Positions 7,678 to 16,892 of a DNA stretch of 64,000 nt are shown piece after piece; the first letter of the stretch is position 1; the number at the start of each line of letters is the position of its first letter. The stretch is from positions 1-64,000 of the forward strand of contig CAYFPI010000004.1 of the NCBI GenBank assembly GCA_964344985.1, written 5' to 3'. Under the pieces are notes generated by a model. The model was not told the DNA's origin. It did no database searches and saw only the letters and a program-made list of their open reading frames with translations. The stretch is from Thioglobus_A sp964344985 (GTDB taxonomy: Bacteria > Pseudomonadota > Gammaproteobacteria > PS1 > Pseudothioglobaceae). A program made the translations under genes and the position numbers.

Positions 7678-8117
7678 TACCCTACCCAATCAATAATGTG
7701 TAATTCAATCTCATCTTCATCAATATCCTTATCTGAAAAAGTCCTACCTCTTACCGATATACCTGCCAAATGAACTGATTCTGGATTATTGCTAATTAGA
7801 GGGTGCCAATCGAATAATGGTTTTTTCTCATGAAGCAGCCGATAAGCACATGTGTCTGGCAACCAATTAAACTTATCTCCCCAGTCGGGATAAATGGTTA
7901 AACAATCGGACACAAATTCTTGACGGTTTTCATAATGTGGACAGCGACAAGTCTGCTCATCCATGTAATGACAAACCACATCAGTAAAATAAATGTCATT
8001 AGTATCTTCATCTTCCAATTTGTGCAAACAACAACGTCCACAGCTGTCACATAAAGACTCCCACTGCGAGCGCGACATGTCTTTCAGATCAGTTGTTTCC
8101 CAAAAATTTTGACTCAT
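7677..8117 (-). CDS. YcgN/YkgJ-type cysteine-cluster protein
   Basis: A 146-residue protein of the UPF0260 (YcgN) group in the YkgJ metal-chelating family. Residues 23-30, CDSCGRCC, form the N-terminal part of the cysteine cluster, with further cysteines at CHYMDEQTCRCPHYENR. Such clusters probably bind zinc or iron; the biochemical role is unknown. The stop codon overlaps the start of the DUF2914 gene by one base and the Sel1 gene ends 2 bases upstream, so it sits inside a tight operon. Confidence 0.8.
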   Translation of the reverse strand: MSQNFWETTDLKDMSRSQWESLCDSCGRCCLHKLEDEDTNDIYFTDVVCHYMDEQTCRCPHYENRQEFVSDCLTIYPDWGDKFNWLPDTCAYRLLHEKKPLFDWHPLISNNPESVHLAGISVRGRTFSDKDIDEDEIELHIIDWVG

Positions 8118-8119
8118 GG

Positions 8120-10264
8120 TTAATATAGAAAATTATCAACTAAATGCTGTAATATTAGCCTACCTTCTGGATCACCTTTTTTGGCTGTTAAGCTAGCCCA
8201 ATAGTAAGCTTTTTGATAATCCTTTTCAACGCCTGTGCCATTGATATACATCATGGCTAATGAATTTTGCGAGCGTGTAATGCCTTGATTAGCAGATTGC
8301 TGCATTAACATAAACGCCATTCTATTATCCTTGCGTACAATTTCTCCAATACTATAAATAGTGCTTAAATTATGTTGTGCGACAGGGTTTCCATTCCTAG
8401 CACTTTCAATTAATTTTTCCAAATTAGACATGATCTGCATATTCTGATTAAGCGATTGCAGAATTTGCGCTTCATCAGGCACTAACGATTCAAAATTAGA
8501 CTCAGACATTAGGCTTTGCATGATAGGAAAGTCAGTAACAACTTCTGGATTTAACTGTTGCACAATCTCTTGTACAGTATCAACAGGATTAAATTTCTGA
8601 ACAGAATTGGTAACAATTGTCTGTACAGGATTAAGTATTTCTTCTGCTAAAACTTCTTCTTTCTGAGGTTTTTTTAAATCACTTAATATATCGCTTGCAG
8701 GTGTGTAATTTTGATCCGCTGCCAAACTCAGCCAATATAAAGCATCCTGAATAATGCCTTGATCAAAAAAACCTTTTCCAAGTTGATATTGAGATTTTGC
8801 ATGGCCTAATTCAGCAGATTTCAACAAATATTCTTTAGCCAGTGTGTCGTTAACATCAACAACCTTGCCTTCACTATAAATTAAATACAGCTGATAAGCA
8901 GCACCAGAATGAGACTTTTCTGCTAATGACAAAAACATATCTAATGCATTATTTTGATCCTGTTCAACTCCTTCACCTAACAGAAGGAGTTTTGCCATTT
9001 GATAGCTTGCATTAAGATTTCCCTGTTCTGCGGATTTTTGATACCAGTAATATTGCCTTTCTGCATTTTTCTCCACACCTTGACCTAACTGATAACGCAG
9101 TGCCAATGAGTATTGCGCTAAATCATTGCCTGCTTCAGCAGCTTTAGTTAGCCAATGAACGGATTGCGTTTCATCTTTTTCAACACCTTCACCGTGTAAA
9201 TATCTAAGCGCTAATGCATATTGTGCTTCAACCAAGTCTTGGTTAGCCGCCTGTTTATACAAATCAAATGCCAAATATTCATCTTTGGTCAAACCTTTGC
9301 CATAAAAATATAAATCTGCCAATTCATACTGAGCTTGAGGATGATTGCTATCAGCAGCAGCCTTGTACCATTTGACAACACTTGGCAAATCATAATTAAC
9401 CTTTGAACTATTACGATAAATATCAGCCACTAAATATTGAGAATCTGCATCACCTTGATCAGCTGCCATGAGTGCCCAACGCAATGATTCAACATCATCT
9501 TTTTGCACCAAATAGCCCTTTCTATAAAGATTTGACAATCTTTTTTGCGCACTTAACACACCCTGATTGGCAGATTTTTTATAAAACTCAATAGCATCAC
9601 GAGAATCACCTTCTCGCTCATAAAAATCTGCCAACAAGAATTGAGCCTGTGGATCATATTGATTAGCAGCACTTTCATACCAACGCTGTGCCAAAGAAAC
9701 ATCTCGAACTGTGCCTTCACCTTGCTCATACATGCCAGCCAGTGTGGTTTGAGCCCTTGCAAACCCTTGATCTGCAGCCCTTCTATACCAATACAGTGCT
9801 TGTTCATCATTAACTTCAACACCTTCACCACGGCGATACATAGTGGCCAAATTGTACTGCGCAGCAACAAAATCTTGACGGGCAGATTTTTCATACCAAT
9901 CAAATGCTTGCTTAAAATCTTGACCTACACCAATGCCATTGTAATATCCATGCGCCACACTGTATTGTGCACTCGCATAACCCTGTTCAGCAACTTGTGT
10001 GTACCAATAAAAAGCCAATTTCTCATCAACTTCAACGTTAATCCCGTTGTGGTACATATTGGCCAAGCTAAATTGTGATCTAGCGTCGCCACTTTTTGCT
10101 GATTTTTTTAATTTAGTTAATAGCTGCTCTGTAGTTAAGGACTCGGTAGAAATGTTATTGCCAAGTCTTTGTTTAACAACCTTGTTATCCTGTGTTGGTT
10201 GCAAGATTTGCAATGCTTGCACAGCAGTAGAAAATAACAACAACAATGAAAGAAGTTTAGCCAT
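8120..10264 (-). CDS. Secreted Sel1-repeat (TPR-like) protein
   Basis: A 714-residue protein with a signal peptide (MAKLLSLLLLFSTAVQA) and a long run of Sel1-like repeats of about 36 residues. Each repeat shows A-x-Y-x-L-A and G-x-G-V-x-D/K signatures, for example AQYSVAHGYYNGIGVGQD and AQYNLATMYRRGEGVEVND. A spacer without repeats (about residues 535-620) precedes two final repeats near the C terminus. Sel1 proteins act as scaffolds for protein contacts, here in the periplasm. Specific partners cannot be told from the sequence. It lies between epmA and ycgN in a leftward run. Confidence 0.88.
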   Translation of the reverse strand: MAKLLSLLLLFSTAVQALQILQPTQDNKVVKQRLGNNISTESLTTEQLLTKLKKSAKSGDARSQFSLANMYHNGINVEVDEKLAFYWYTQVAEQGYASAQYSVAHGYYNGIGVGQDFKQAFDWYEKSARQDFVAAQYNLATMYRRGEGVEVNDEQALYWYRRAADQGFARAQTTLAGMYEQGEGTVRDVSLAQRWYESAANQYDPQAQFLLADFYEREGDSRDAIEFYKKSANQGVLSAQKRLSNLYRKGYLVQKDDVESLRWALMAADQGDADSQYLVADIYRNSSKVNYDLPSVVKWYKAAADSNHPQAQYELADLYFYGKGLTKDEYLAFDLYKQAANQDLVEAQYALALRYLHGEGVEKDETQSVHWLTKAAEAGNDLAQYSLALRYQLGQGVEKNAERQYYWYQKSAEQGNLNASYQMAKLLLLGEGVEQDQNNALDMFLSLAEKSHSGAAYQLYLIYSEGKVVDVNDTLAKEYLLKSAELGHAKSQYQLGKGFFDQGIIQDALYWLSLAADQNYTPASDILSDLKKPQKEEVLAEEILNPVQTIVTNSVQKFNPVDTVQEIVQQLNPEVVTDFPIMQSLMSESNFESLVPDEAQILQSLNQNMQIMSNLEKLIESARNGNPVAQHNLSTIYSIGEIVRKDNRMAFMLMQQSANQGITRSQNSLAMMYINGTGVEKDYQKAYYWASLTAKKGDPEGRLILQHLVDNFLY

Positions 10265-10272
10265 GTCTTATT

Positions 10273-11154
10273 TTAATCTATTTGTTCAAACAAGCGGTCA
10301 ATTCCGATCGCAACACCAGCACATTTTGGTAGAGATTTATCAATAGCATCTAAATATTCTTGATCAATATTAGGTGTAAATTTACCAAGCGCTTGACGTT
10401 TTTTTATTTCTGTCCTAAATACTGATAAATACTCATCTGCATGACGAAGCTCATCATAGCCATTAGCTATTTCAACACCATTTAGATACAGTTCAAATCG
10501 ATGTGCCACATCACCTTTCACTACTGATAAAGCAGACTGTCCAGATGGGTAATCATAAATAAAACAGACTGGGATGTTTTGCAGATTTGGCTCAATAAGG
10601 TGAGTAAATAACAAGATTTGTAGATCTTCAATCCACTCAAAATCTGTTGTTAATCCGTGTGTTTTAGCAATAGATTTTAACTCTGAAAAATCAGTATTTA
10701 AAATATCAATATCAGCATATTTAGAAAAAGCTTGGGCATAAGACAATTTACTAATTTCTTGATTAATGCCCAAAGTTTTTAAAAGCTTTGTTATATCATT
10801 CATTAACTGATGAATATTAAAATCCAGTCGGTAATACTCCAGCATAGTGAACTCATTAGTATTTTGCGACCCTTGTTCATTGTTACGAAATACTGAACAT
10901 ATTTGATAAATATCTCCACTGCCTTTTGCTAAGAGTTTTTTCATCTCCAGCTCTGGGGAAGTGTGCAGATATTGAGTTTTATCTAAACCAATATCCTGAT
11001 TGACTCTCATGCTTAATGAGTCAATATAAATATCGGTAACTGGGCTATTTAACAACTTTGGTGTTTGAACTTCGATAACACCTTGGTCAGAAAAAAATTG
11101 TCGTGTTCTTGCTAGAAGATGGCCTTTTCTCTTAAGTGCGTCCCGCATATTCAT
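10273..11154 (-). CDS. epmA: EF-P--(R)-beta-lysine ligase EpmA
   Basis: A truncated class II lysyl-tRNA synthetase paralogue that attaches beta-lysine to elongation factor P. The 293-residue protein keeps the catalytic core (TPKLLNSPVTDI, FRNNEQG, TMLEYYR, ending GVAIGIDRLFE) and lacks the anticodon-binding domain. It directly follows its substrate gene efp, with the start overlapping the efp 3' end by 23 bases; a second Met at codon 3 would shorten the overlap slightly. EpmB, needed to make beta-lysine, is not in the window. Confidence 0.93.
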   Translation of the reverse strand: MNMRDALKRKGHLLARTRQFFSDQGVIEVQTPKLLNSPVTDIYIDSLSMRVNQDIGLDKTQYLHTSPELEMKKLLAKGSGDIYQICSVFRNNEQGSQNTNEFTMLEYYRLDFNIHQLMNDITKLLKTLGINQEISKLSYAQAFSKYADIDILNTDFSELKSIAKTHGLTTDFEWIEDLQILLFTHLIEPNLQNIPVCFIYDYPSGQSALSVVKGDVAHRFELYLNGVEIANGYDELRHADEYLSVFRTEIKKRQALGKFTPNIDQEYLDAIDKSLPKCAGVAIGIDRLFEQID

Positions 11155-11695
11155 TTGTACGCGTATCCACTTTTACTTTTTCGCCAATACTAATAAATAA
11201 TGGCACTTGAACAACAACACCGGTATTCATTGTAGCTGGCTTTCCACCTGTGCCTGCTGTGTCGCCTTTAAGACCTGGATCTGTATCTACCACTTCGAGT
11301 GTTACGTGGTTTGGCGGTGTTACTGAAATTGGATTATCATTCCAAAGAGTAACAATACACATATCTTGTTCTACCAAATAACCTCTAACATCATCCATAG
11401 CACTGTCGTTGATAACGTATTGATCAAATGTATCTGGATCCATAAAATTCCATTCACTGCCATCGTTATATAAGTACTGCATGTCTAATTCCATGACATC
11501 GGCACCCTCTAAAGATTCACCGGATTTGAAGGTCTTGTCCAAGGTCTTTCCGGTAATCAAATCCTTAAACTTTACTTTATTCGAAGCTTGACCCTTTCCA
11601 GGTTTGCGGATTTCATTACTAATGATTGAACATGGGTTACCGTCCAACATTAGCTTTAAGCCATTTTTGAATTGACTGGTAGAGTAATGTGCCAT
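11132..11695 (-). CDS. efp: Elongation factor P
   Basis: Relieves ribosome stalling at polyproline stretches. The 187-residue protein has the three-domain EF-P plan. The modification loop KPGKGQ places a lysine at position 34, the residue lysylated by EpmA, in keeping with the epmA gene immediately downstream. It is divergent from sucC across a 64-base AT-rich spacer that must hold both promoters. Confidence 0.97.
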   Translation of the reverse strand: MAHYSTSQFKNGLKLMLDGNPCSIISNEIRKPGKGQASNKVKFKDLITGKTLDKTFKSGESLEGADVMELDMQYLYNDGSEWNFMDPDTFDQYVINDSAMDDVRGYLVEQDMCIVTLWNDNPISVTPPNHVTLEVVDTDPGLKGDTAGTGGKPATMNTGVVVQVPLFISIGEKVKVDTRTNEYAGRT

Positions 11696-11759
11696 TTTTT
11701 TAACCTATTGAGTGTAAAATTTATCAGATTGTATTTTACTCATATTTTAACAATATTTC

Positions 11760-12932
11760 ATGCACATACACGAATACCAAGCCAAGTCTTTATTTAGAGA
11801 ATTTGGCATTCAAACTCCTCAAGCCGTCCTTATTGATAACACTGAACAAGCATCTGAAGCTTGTACTCAATTAGGCGGTGACATCTGGGTGGTTAAAGCT
11901 CAAGTCCATGCAGGTGGGCGTGGCAAAGGTGGCGGTGTTATTTTATGTCGCTCAATTAAAGAAGTTGAAGAGGCTTGCAACCAATTATTTGGCTCAAACC
12001 TAATCACACCTCAAACAGATGCCAAGGGCTTGCCTATTCACCAATTATTAATTGAAGGCGGTCAAAATATTGAGCGTGAGTTGTATTTAGGTCTGCTGGT
12101 TGATCGTCAAAGTCAAAAAATCACCATTTTGGCTTCAACCGAAGGTGGCATGGATATTGAAAAAGTAGCCGCTGAAACACCAGAGAAAATCATTAAATTT
12201 GGCATTGATCCTCTTGGAAAGCTCAATGAAAAAGACTGTTTTTCTATTGCCTTAAAGCTAGGCATTGAAGGCGAATTAACAGCCCAATTTGTAACCACCT
12301 TGCTGGGTCTTTATGAGATTTTTACCACTAAAGATGTTAGTCTAATTGAAATCAACCCGCTAATAACAACTGCAGAAAACAACTTACTTGCACTTGATGG
12401 AAAAATTGATTTTGATGACAACGCTCTATATCGTCATGAAGATATTGTTAAATTACGCGATACCTCTCAAGAAGATGAAAAAGAAATGCTAGCAAGTGAA
12501 TATCAACTTAACTACATTTCACTTGATGGCGCAATTGGCTGTATGGTTAATGGTGCAGGGCTTGCCATGGCAACCATGGATCTTATTGAGCACCATGGCG
12601 GATCACCTGCCAATTTCTTAGATGTGGGTGGTGGCACAACAGCCGAACGTGTTGCTAAAGCTTTTGAACTTATTCAAACTGAGAAAAATGTAAAAGGCAT
12701 TTTGATTAATATTTTTGGCGGTATTGTTCGTTGTGATTTAATTGCTGAAGGGATTTTACAAGCCATTGAAAAAGTCGGTCTTAGATTGCCAATTGTTGTG
12801 CGTCTAGAAGGCACTAATGCAGCTGAAGGCCTTAGACTACTTGATGAATCTACTGCCGACATTCACACTGAAGCAGACTTAACCAAGGCTGCTATTAAAA
12901 TTGTTGAGCTGTCAAAAGGAGGTTCAAAATGA
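11760..12932 (+). CDS. sucC: Succinyl-CoA synthetase beta subunit
   Basis: ATP-grasp subunit of the TCA-cycle enzyme that interconverts succinyl-CoA and succinate with nucleotide triphosphate formation. The 390-residue protein starts with the family sequence MHIHEYQAKSLF, has the ATP-grasp segment VKAQVHAGGRGKGGGV, and ends with the flavodoxin-like ligase domain (NIFGGIVRCDLIAEGI). The 3' end overlaps sucD by 4 bases (ATGA), so the subunits are translationally coupled. Confidence 0.97.
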   Translation: MHIHEYQAKSLFREFGIQTPQAVLIDNTEQASEACTQLGGDIWVVKAQVHAGGRGKGGGVILCRSIKEVEEACNQLFGSNLITPQTDAKGLPIHQLLIEGGQNIERELYLGLLVDRQSQKITILASTEGGMDIEKVAAETPEKIIKFGIDPLGKLNEKDCFSIALKLGIEGELTAQFVTTLLGLYEIFTTKDVSLIEINPLITTAENNLLALDGKIDFDDNALYRHEDIVKLRDTSQEDEKEMLASEYQLNYISLDGAIGCMVNGAGLAMATMDLIEHHGGSPANFLDVGGGTTAERVAKAFELIQTEKNVKGILINIFGGIVRCDLIAEGILQAIEKVGLRLPIVVRLEGTNAAEGLRLLDESTADIHTEADLTKAAIKIVELSKGGSK

Positions 12933-13798
12933 GTGTGTTAATTAATAAAGATACTAAAGTTATCACTCAAGGTTTTACTGGCAAGCAAGGCACTTTTCAC
13001 TCTGAGCAATCTATTGCCTACGGCACACAATTTGTTGGTGGTGTTACACCTGGAAAAGGTGGGCAAACTCACCTAGATTTACCGGTGTTTAATTCAGTTA
13101 AAGAGTCAATGAATGAGACAGGTGCAAGTGCTACCATGATTTATGTGCCACCACGCTTTGCTTATGCATCTATTGTTGAAGCCATTGAGGCTGAAATGCC
13201 GGTTATTGCTTGTATTACTGAAGGCATTCCAGTACAAGACATGCTTAAAGTCAAAGCCATTTTAAAAGATTCAAATTCAACTTTGATTGGTCCTAACTGC
13301 CCTGGTGTTATTACTCCGGATGAATGCAAGCTAGGAATTATGCCAGGCAACATTCACCAAGCTGGTGGTGTTGGTGTGGTATCACGCTCTGGCACATTAA
13401 CCTACGAAGCTGTACACCAAACCACTCAAGCAAATCTTGGTCAAAGCACTTGTATTGGCATTGGTGGCGACCCAATTCAAGGTATGAACTTTATTGACTG
13501 TTTAGAGCTATTTGAAGCAGATGAACAGACCGAGTCAATCATTATGGTGGGCGAGATTGGTGGATCGGCTGAAGAAGAAGCGGCAGAGTATATAAAATCA
13601 AACGTGTCAAAACCAGTAGTGTCATATATTGCAGGACTAAGCGCACCTAAAGGCAAACGCATGGGACATGCAGGTGCGGTAATTAGCGGCGGCACTGGAA
13701 AAGCTGAAGATAAAATTAAAGCGCTTGAATTGGCAGGTGTGGCAGTAGCACCAACCCCAGCCACCATGGGATCAACCTTGTTAGAGATATTGAATTAA
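12929..13798 (+). CDS. sucD: Succinyl-CoA synthetase alpha subunit
   Basis: The CoA-binding, phosphohistidine-bearing subunit partnered with SucC. The 289-residue protein has the CoA-binding Rossmann domain (TQGFTGKQGTFHSEQ), the GPNCPGVITP segment and the active-site histidine in RMGHAGAVISGG near residue 246. A ribosome-binding sequence (AAAGGAGG) lies inside the end of sucC. A 9-base hairpin follows the stop codon. Confidence 0.97.
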   Translation: MSVLINKDTKVITQGFTGKQGTFHSEQSIAYGTQFVGGVTPGKGGQTHLDLPVFNSVKESMNETGASATMIYVPPRFAYASIVEAIEAEMPVIACITEGIPVQDMLKVKAILKDSNSTLIGPNCPGVITPDECKLGIMPGNIHQAGGVGVVSRSGTLTYEAVHQTTQANLGQSTCIGIGGDPIQGMNFIDCLELFEADEQTESIIMVGEIGGSAEEEAAEYIKSNVSKPVVSYIAGLSAPKGKRMGHAGAVISGGTGKAEDKIKALELAGVAVAPTPATMGSTLLEILN

Positions 13799-13819
13799 GA
13801 GGAAAGCAAGGCTTTCCTC
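13799..13819 (+). other. Hairpin between sucD and the next gene
   Basis: GAGGAAAGC and GCTTTCCTC form a perfect 9-base stem with a 3-base loop, starting at the base after the sucD stop codon. No T tract follows; instead TTGGAG, the ribosome-binding site of the next gene, comes 1-2 bases later. It may stabilise the sucCD message or tune read-through. Confidence 0.5.
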
Positions 13820-13833
13820 CTTGGAGAAAAAAA

Positions 13834-14601
13834 ATGAATAAACCCATTGTAGTTTTAGGAATTGGTGAGCTAGGCAGTGTTTTTGCACGTGCTTTCCTTA
13901 AAAATAATTACTCTGTTTATCCAATTACCCGTGCAACAGATATTAATGAACTGGAAAACACCATTGACCCTGAACTTATTTTGGTTTGTACGGCAGAGGC
14001 AGATCTTCAAGATGCTTTAACCACCATACCCAGTAAATGGAAAGATCGTGTGGCAATGATGCAAAATGAGCTTTTACCAAGAGATTGGAAAGCTCATAAT
14101 TTCTTAAACCCTACTGTTATATCAGTTTGGTTTGAAAAGAAAAAAGGCATGGACTCAAAAGTACTGATCTCTTCACCTGCATTTGGACCTAAAGCGCAAA
14201 TACTAGCTGACTCGTTGGCATTAATTGACATACCTGCACACATCGTAGCTAATGAAGATGAATTGTTGTTTGAGTTGGTGCTTAAAAACCTCTACATTCT
14301 TACCACTAACATTGCAGGAATGGTAATTGAGCCAGGATCTAATGTAGATGATCTACGCAATAATCATTTTCAGTTAATGCGTGATGTTTCAAAAGACGTA
14401 CTCAAACTCCAAACTGCCTTAACTGGCAAAAATTTTGACAATGAAGCATTAGAACAAGGCATGATTAAAGCTTTTGAAGGCGATTTAGAACACGGATGTA
14501 TGGGTAGATCAGCCCCTGCAAGATTAGATAGAGCACTACAACTTGCTCAAGAATTTAACTTAAAAGTGCCTTTTTTACAAAAAATTAAAGATAATAGCTA
14601 G
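13834..14601 (+). CDS. Rossmann-fold NAD(P)-dependent oxidoreductase-like protein
   Basis: A 255-residue protein with an N-terminal dinucleotide-binding motif (VVLGIGELGSVFARAF, residues 6-21). Its overall plan resembles ketopantoate reductase and 6-phosphogluconate dehydrogenase relatives: a nucleotide-binding half followed by an all-helical C-terminal half. I cannot assign a substrate. It sits after sucD behind a hairpin and has a good ribosome-binding site (TTGGAG), so it may be part of the sucCD transcript. It is tail-to-tail with a thioredoxin-like gene, overlapping 4 bases. Confidence 0.65.
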   Translation: MNKPIVVLGIGELGSVFARAFLKNNYSVYPITRATDINELENTIDPELILVCTAEADLQDALTTIPSKWKDRVAMMQNELLPRDWKAHNFLNPTVISVWFEKKKGMDSKVLISSPAFGPKAQILADSLALIDIPAHIVANEDELLFELVLKNLYILTTNIAGMVIEPGSNVDDLRNNHFQLMRDVSKDVLKLQTALTGKNFDNEALEQGMIKAFEGDLEHGCMGRSAPARLDRALQLAQEFNLKVPFLQKIKDNS

Positions 14602-14927
14602 CCATTCATCTTAGCATAAGTTCTTTCAATTTCTTGCTCAAGCGCTAAGAGTGAAAAACCTCTTATTTCTTCAATAAATTTCTGCCCCATAAAAAATACT
14701 TGAACCACTGGCAATGAAAATACACCGTGTTGTGCGCAAACTTCTTGCAATTGCTCACAGTCGATATAAATCATTTCTAAATCTGGAAACTTATCCGAAA
14801 ATTTATCGAAAATCTGTGGTTTAATAGTTTGACAAACTCCACAGTTAGCACCACCAAACAAGACCAGTACCGCATCTTTTTCGCGCTTTAACGTGTCTAG
14901 CTGTTCTTGATTTTCTAATTGCTTCAT
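14598..14927 (-). CDS. Thioredoxin-like protein (CGVC)
   Basis: A 109-residue thioredoxin fold. The redox site is CGVC (GGANCGVCQTIKP, about residues 29-32), with the usual cis-proline region LPVVQVF downstream. The CGVC motif differs from the CGPC of general thioredoxin, so it may serve a narrower disulfide-exchange or sensing role. The start codon overlaps the HIT gene stop by 4 bases, so the two are translationally coupled. Confidence 0.8.
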   Translation of the reverse strand: MKQLENQEQLDTLKREKDAVLVLFGGANCGVCQTIKPQIFDKFSDKFPDLEMIYIDCEQLQEVCAQHGVFSLPVVQVFFMGQKFIEEIRGFSLLALEQEIERTYAKMNG

Positions 14928-15280
14928 AAATTCTTTCCTAGTTTTTCAAAAAATACCTTAACACTAGGGAGATTAAGACTTGACTCTCTTTGTTTCCTCC
15001 CCCACATTGGTTCCGGGAAGTAGCTATCTGCTTTAAATCGTGCCATAACATGCCAATGAACATGCGGTAACATGTTGCCAAATGATGCGATATTTATCTT
15101 ATCTGCTTTGAAATACTCCAGCATTAGTTTTTCAGTAATATCAATAATTCGAAAAATTTCTGTTTTTTCCTCTAATGTGCACTCACTAAACTCTTTAATC
15201 TTGCGCTTGGTAAATACCTTTACCCAAGGAATCTCACTTTGTTCCACTTCTACCATAATCAATTGGTTTTCAAAGATCAT
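14924..15280 (-). CDS. HIT-family hydrolase
   Basis: A 118-residue histidine-triad protein. The triad is HVHWHVMAR (about residues 74-80), preceded by the usual hydrophobic lead (NIASFGNMLPHVHWH). HIT proteins hydrolyse or transfer nucleotides from purine dinucleotide-type substrates. Exact substrate is not predictable. The start overlaps the queA stop by 4 bases. Confidence 0.82.
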   Translation of the reverse strand: MIFENQLIMVEVEQSEIPWVKVFTKRKIKEFSECTLEEKTEIFRIIDITEKLMLEYFKADKINIASFGNMLPHVHWHVMARFKADSYFPEPMWGRKQRESSLNLPSVKVFFEKLGKNL

Positions 15281-16290
15281 GCCTTCTCCAATAACATTGC
15301 ATCACCATATGAAAAAAATCGATATTTTTCTCTAATGGCGTGTTGATAAATATCCATCATTCTTTCCCTGCCAATAAAGGCACTAACCAGCATCAGTAGT
15401 GACGACTTAGGCAAGTGAAAATTAGTAATCATCATGTCTATTACTTTAAATTCATACCCTGGATAAATAAAAATATCAGTCTCTTCTTGTGCTGCTTTCA
15501 ATGTGCCACTTTTTGCAGCAGATTCTACCGATCTAACCGCTGTTGTGCCAACAGCTATAACACGACCGCCATCCTTCTTGGTCTTGTTAATAAGATCGAC
15601 CACCTCTTGGGAAATTTCATAATATTCACTATGCATTTGATGGTCTGTAATTTTTTCAGCTTTAACAGGCTGGAAGGTACCCGCACCAACATGTAGTGTT
15701 ACAAAGGCGGTATTAACACCCTTGGATTTTAAAGACTCTAATAACTCATCATCAAAATGAAGTCCTGCCGTAGGTGCGGCAACTGCACCATCGTACTTGG
15801 CAAAAACCGTTTGATAGCGTTCAAGATCGGTCTGCCTGTCTGCTCTTTCAATATAAGGTGGCAAAGGAATGTGGCCAACATCTTCTAACAAGTTAATCAG
15901 TGAATTTGTTGCAAACTCAAGCGTATAAAAACCATTTTTTTTATCAATAACTTTTGCCTGCTCATTGTTTTCTAAAATAATAAAACTACCAATTTTTGGT
16001 GCCCTAGAAGCTTTCATCATGGCTAACACCTGGACATCATTAAGCAGACGCTCAACCATAATCTCAACTTTACCCCCTGAAGGTTTATGTGCAAATAATC
16101 GCGCCGGAATAACGCGCGTATTATTCATAACCAACAAATCTCCAGGATTTATAAAATCTGCTATTTGATTGAAATGTGTATCTATAATAGGAGATTGTGC
16201 AACTAAAAGACGCGAATCTGTTCTATTATCTGGTGGATTTTGTGCAATTAACTCCTTAGGAAGGATAAAGTCAAAATCGCTCAATAACAC
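15277..16290 (-). CDS. queA: tRNA preQ1(34) S-adenosylmethionine ribosyltransferase-isomerase
   Basis: Converts preQ1 in the anticodon of tRNA to epoxyqueuosine using SAM as ribosyl donor. The 337-residue protein has the family landmarks FDFILPKELIAQNPP at the N terminus, VMNNTRVIPARLF, GAVAAPTAGLHFD and the C-terminal TNFHLPKSSLLMLVSAF. It lies 2 bases after rnfG in the same direction, in the place where rnfE would be expected in many rnf clusters. Confidence 0.96.
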   Translation of the reverse strand: MLLSDFDFILPKELIAQNPPDNRTDSRLLVAQSPIIDTHFNQIADFINPGDLLVMNNTRVIPARLFAHKPSGGKVEIMVERLLNDVQVLAMMKASRAPKIGSFIILENNEQAKVIDKKNGFYTLEFATNSLINLLEDVGHIPLPPYIERADRQTDLERYQTVFAKYDGAVAAPTAGLHFDDELLESLKSKGVNTAFVTLHVGAGTFQPVKAEKITDHQMHSEYYEISQEVVDLINKTKKDGGRVIAVGTTAVRSVESAAKSGTLKAAQEETDIFIYPGYEFKVIDMMITNFHLPKSSLLMLVSAFIGRERMMDIYQHAIREKYRFFSYGDAMLLEKA

Positions 16291-16292
16291 GA

Positions 16293-16892
16293 TTATTTAC
16301 CGCTCAACAAGCTTTGCTTGTTAAATAAATCTAAAATTTGATAAGTGGCTGTAACAACCGCTCTTGGAGTAATGGTAGCACCCGTAAACGAATCAAAAAC
16401 ACCACCATCACGCTTAACTTTCCAATTGTTTTTACTAGGATTGGTTAATGATAGGCCGCTAAATTGCTCTATCCAATCAGACTTTCTGGTTTCTACCTTA
16501 TCGCCCAATCCTGGAGTTTCTTTATGTGTAATTACTCGAACACCTAACAACTCACCACTAACATTCACACCAGTTAATAGTCTAATATTACCACTATAGC
16601 CATTAGGATAGGTGTGTTCAATAAGATAGGCAAATGTCTTATTGTTTTTCTTTGCAGGATAAATACTAATAGTCTGATCAATACCGTGAAGATTAATTTC
16701 TCTCTGAGCCTTATCCTTAAGAATGTCATTATCATAGCCACTAACCAATTCTCCTAAACGATCAATCAGAAGCTTTTCTTCATTATGCTTGATTGTTTCG
16801 TGAGTACTTGTCTGTGTAAGTGAGACAAAAAATATACTAATTGCCGTAAAAACAAACAAAATAAGACCAGATTTTGCGATTAATTTAATCAT
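16293..16892 (-). CDS. rnfG: Rnf complex subunit G
   Basis: Membrane-anchored periplasmic subunit of the Rnf ion-translocating ferredoxin:NAD+ oxidoreductase, carrying covalently bound FMN. The 199-residue protein has one N-terminal membrane segment (residues 6-26) and the flavinylation motif FTGATITPRAV near residue 170, where the threonine after GA receives FMN. It overlaps rnfD by 4 bases. Confidence 0.95.
   Translation of the reverse strand: MIKLIAKSGLILFVFTAISIFFVSLTQTSTHETIKHNEEKLLIDRLGELVSGYDNDILKDKAQREINLHGIDQTISIYPAKKNNKTFAYLIEHTYPNGYSGNIRLLTGVNVSGELLGVRVITHKETPGLGDKVETRKSDWIEQFSGLSLTNPSKNNWKVKRDGGVFDSFTGATITPRAVVTATYQILDLFNKQSLLSGK

Noticed and set aside
9641..10078. Rightward frame inside the Sel1 gene
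   Set aside because: It is the antisense shadow of the Sel1 repeats, with no ribosome site or recognisable domain.
13799..13819. Terminator after sucD
   Set aside because: The stem is perfect but there is no T tract and the next gene's ribosome site follows at once; listed as a hairpin instead.
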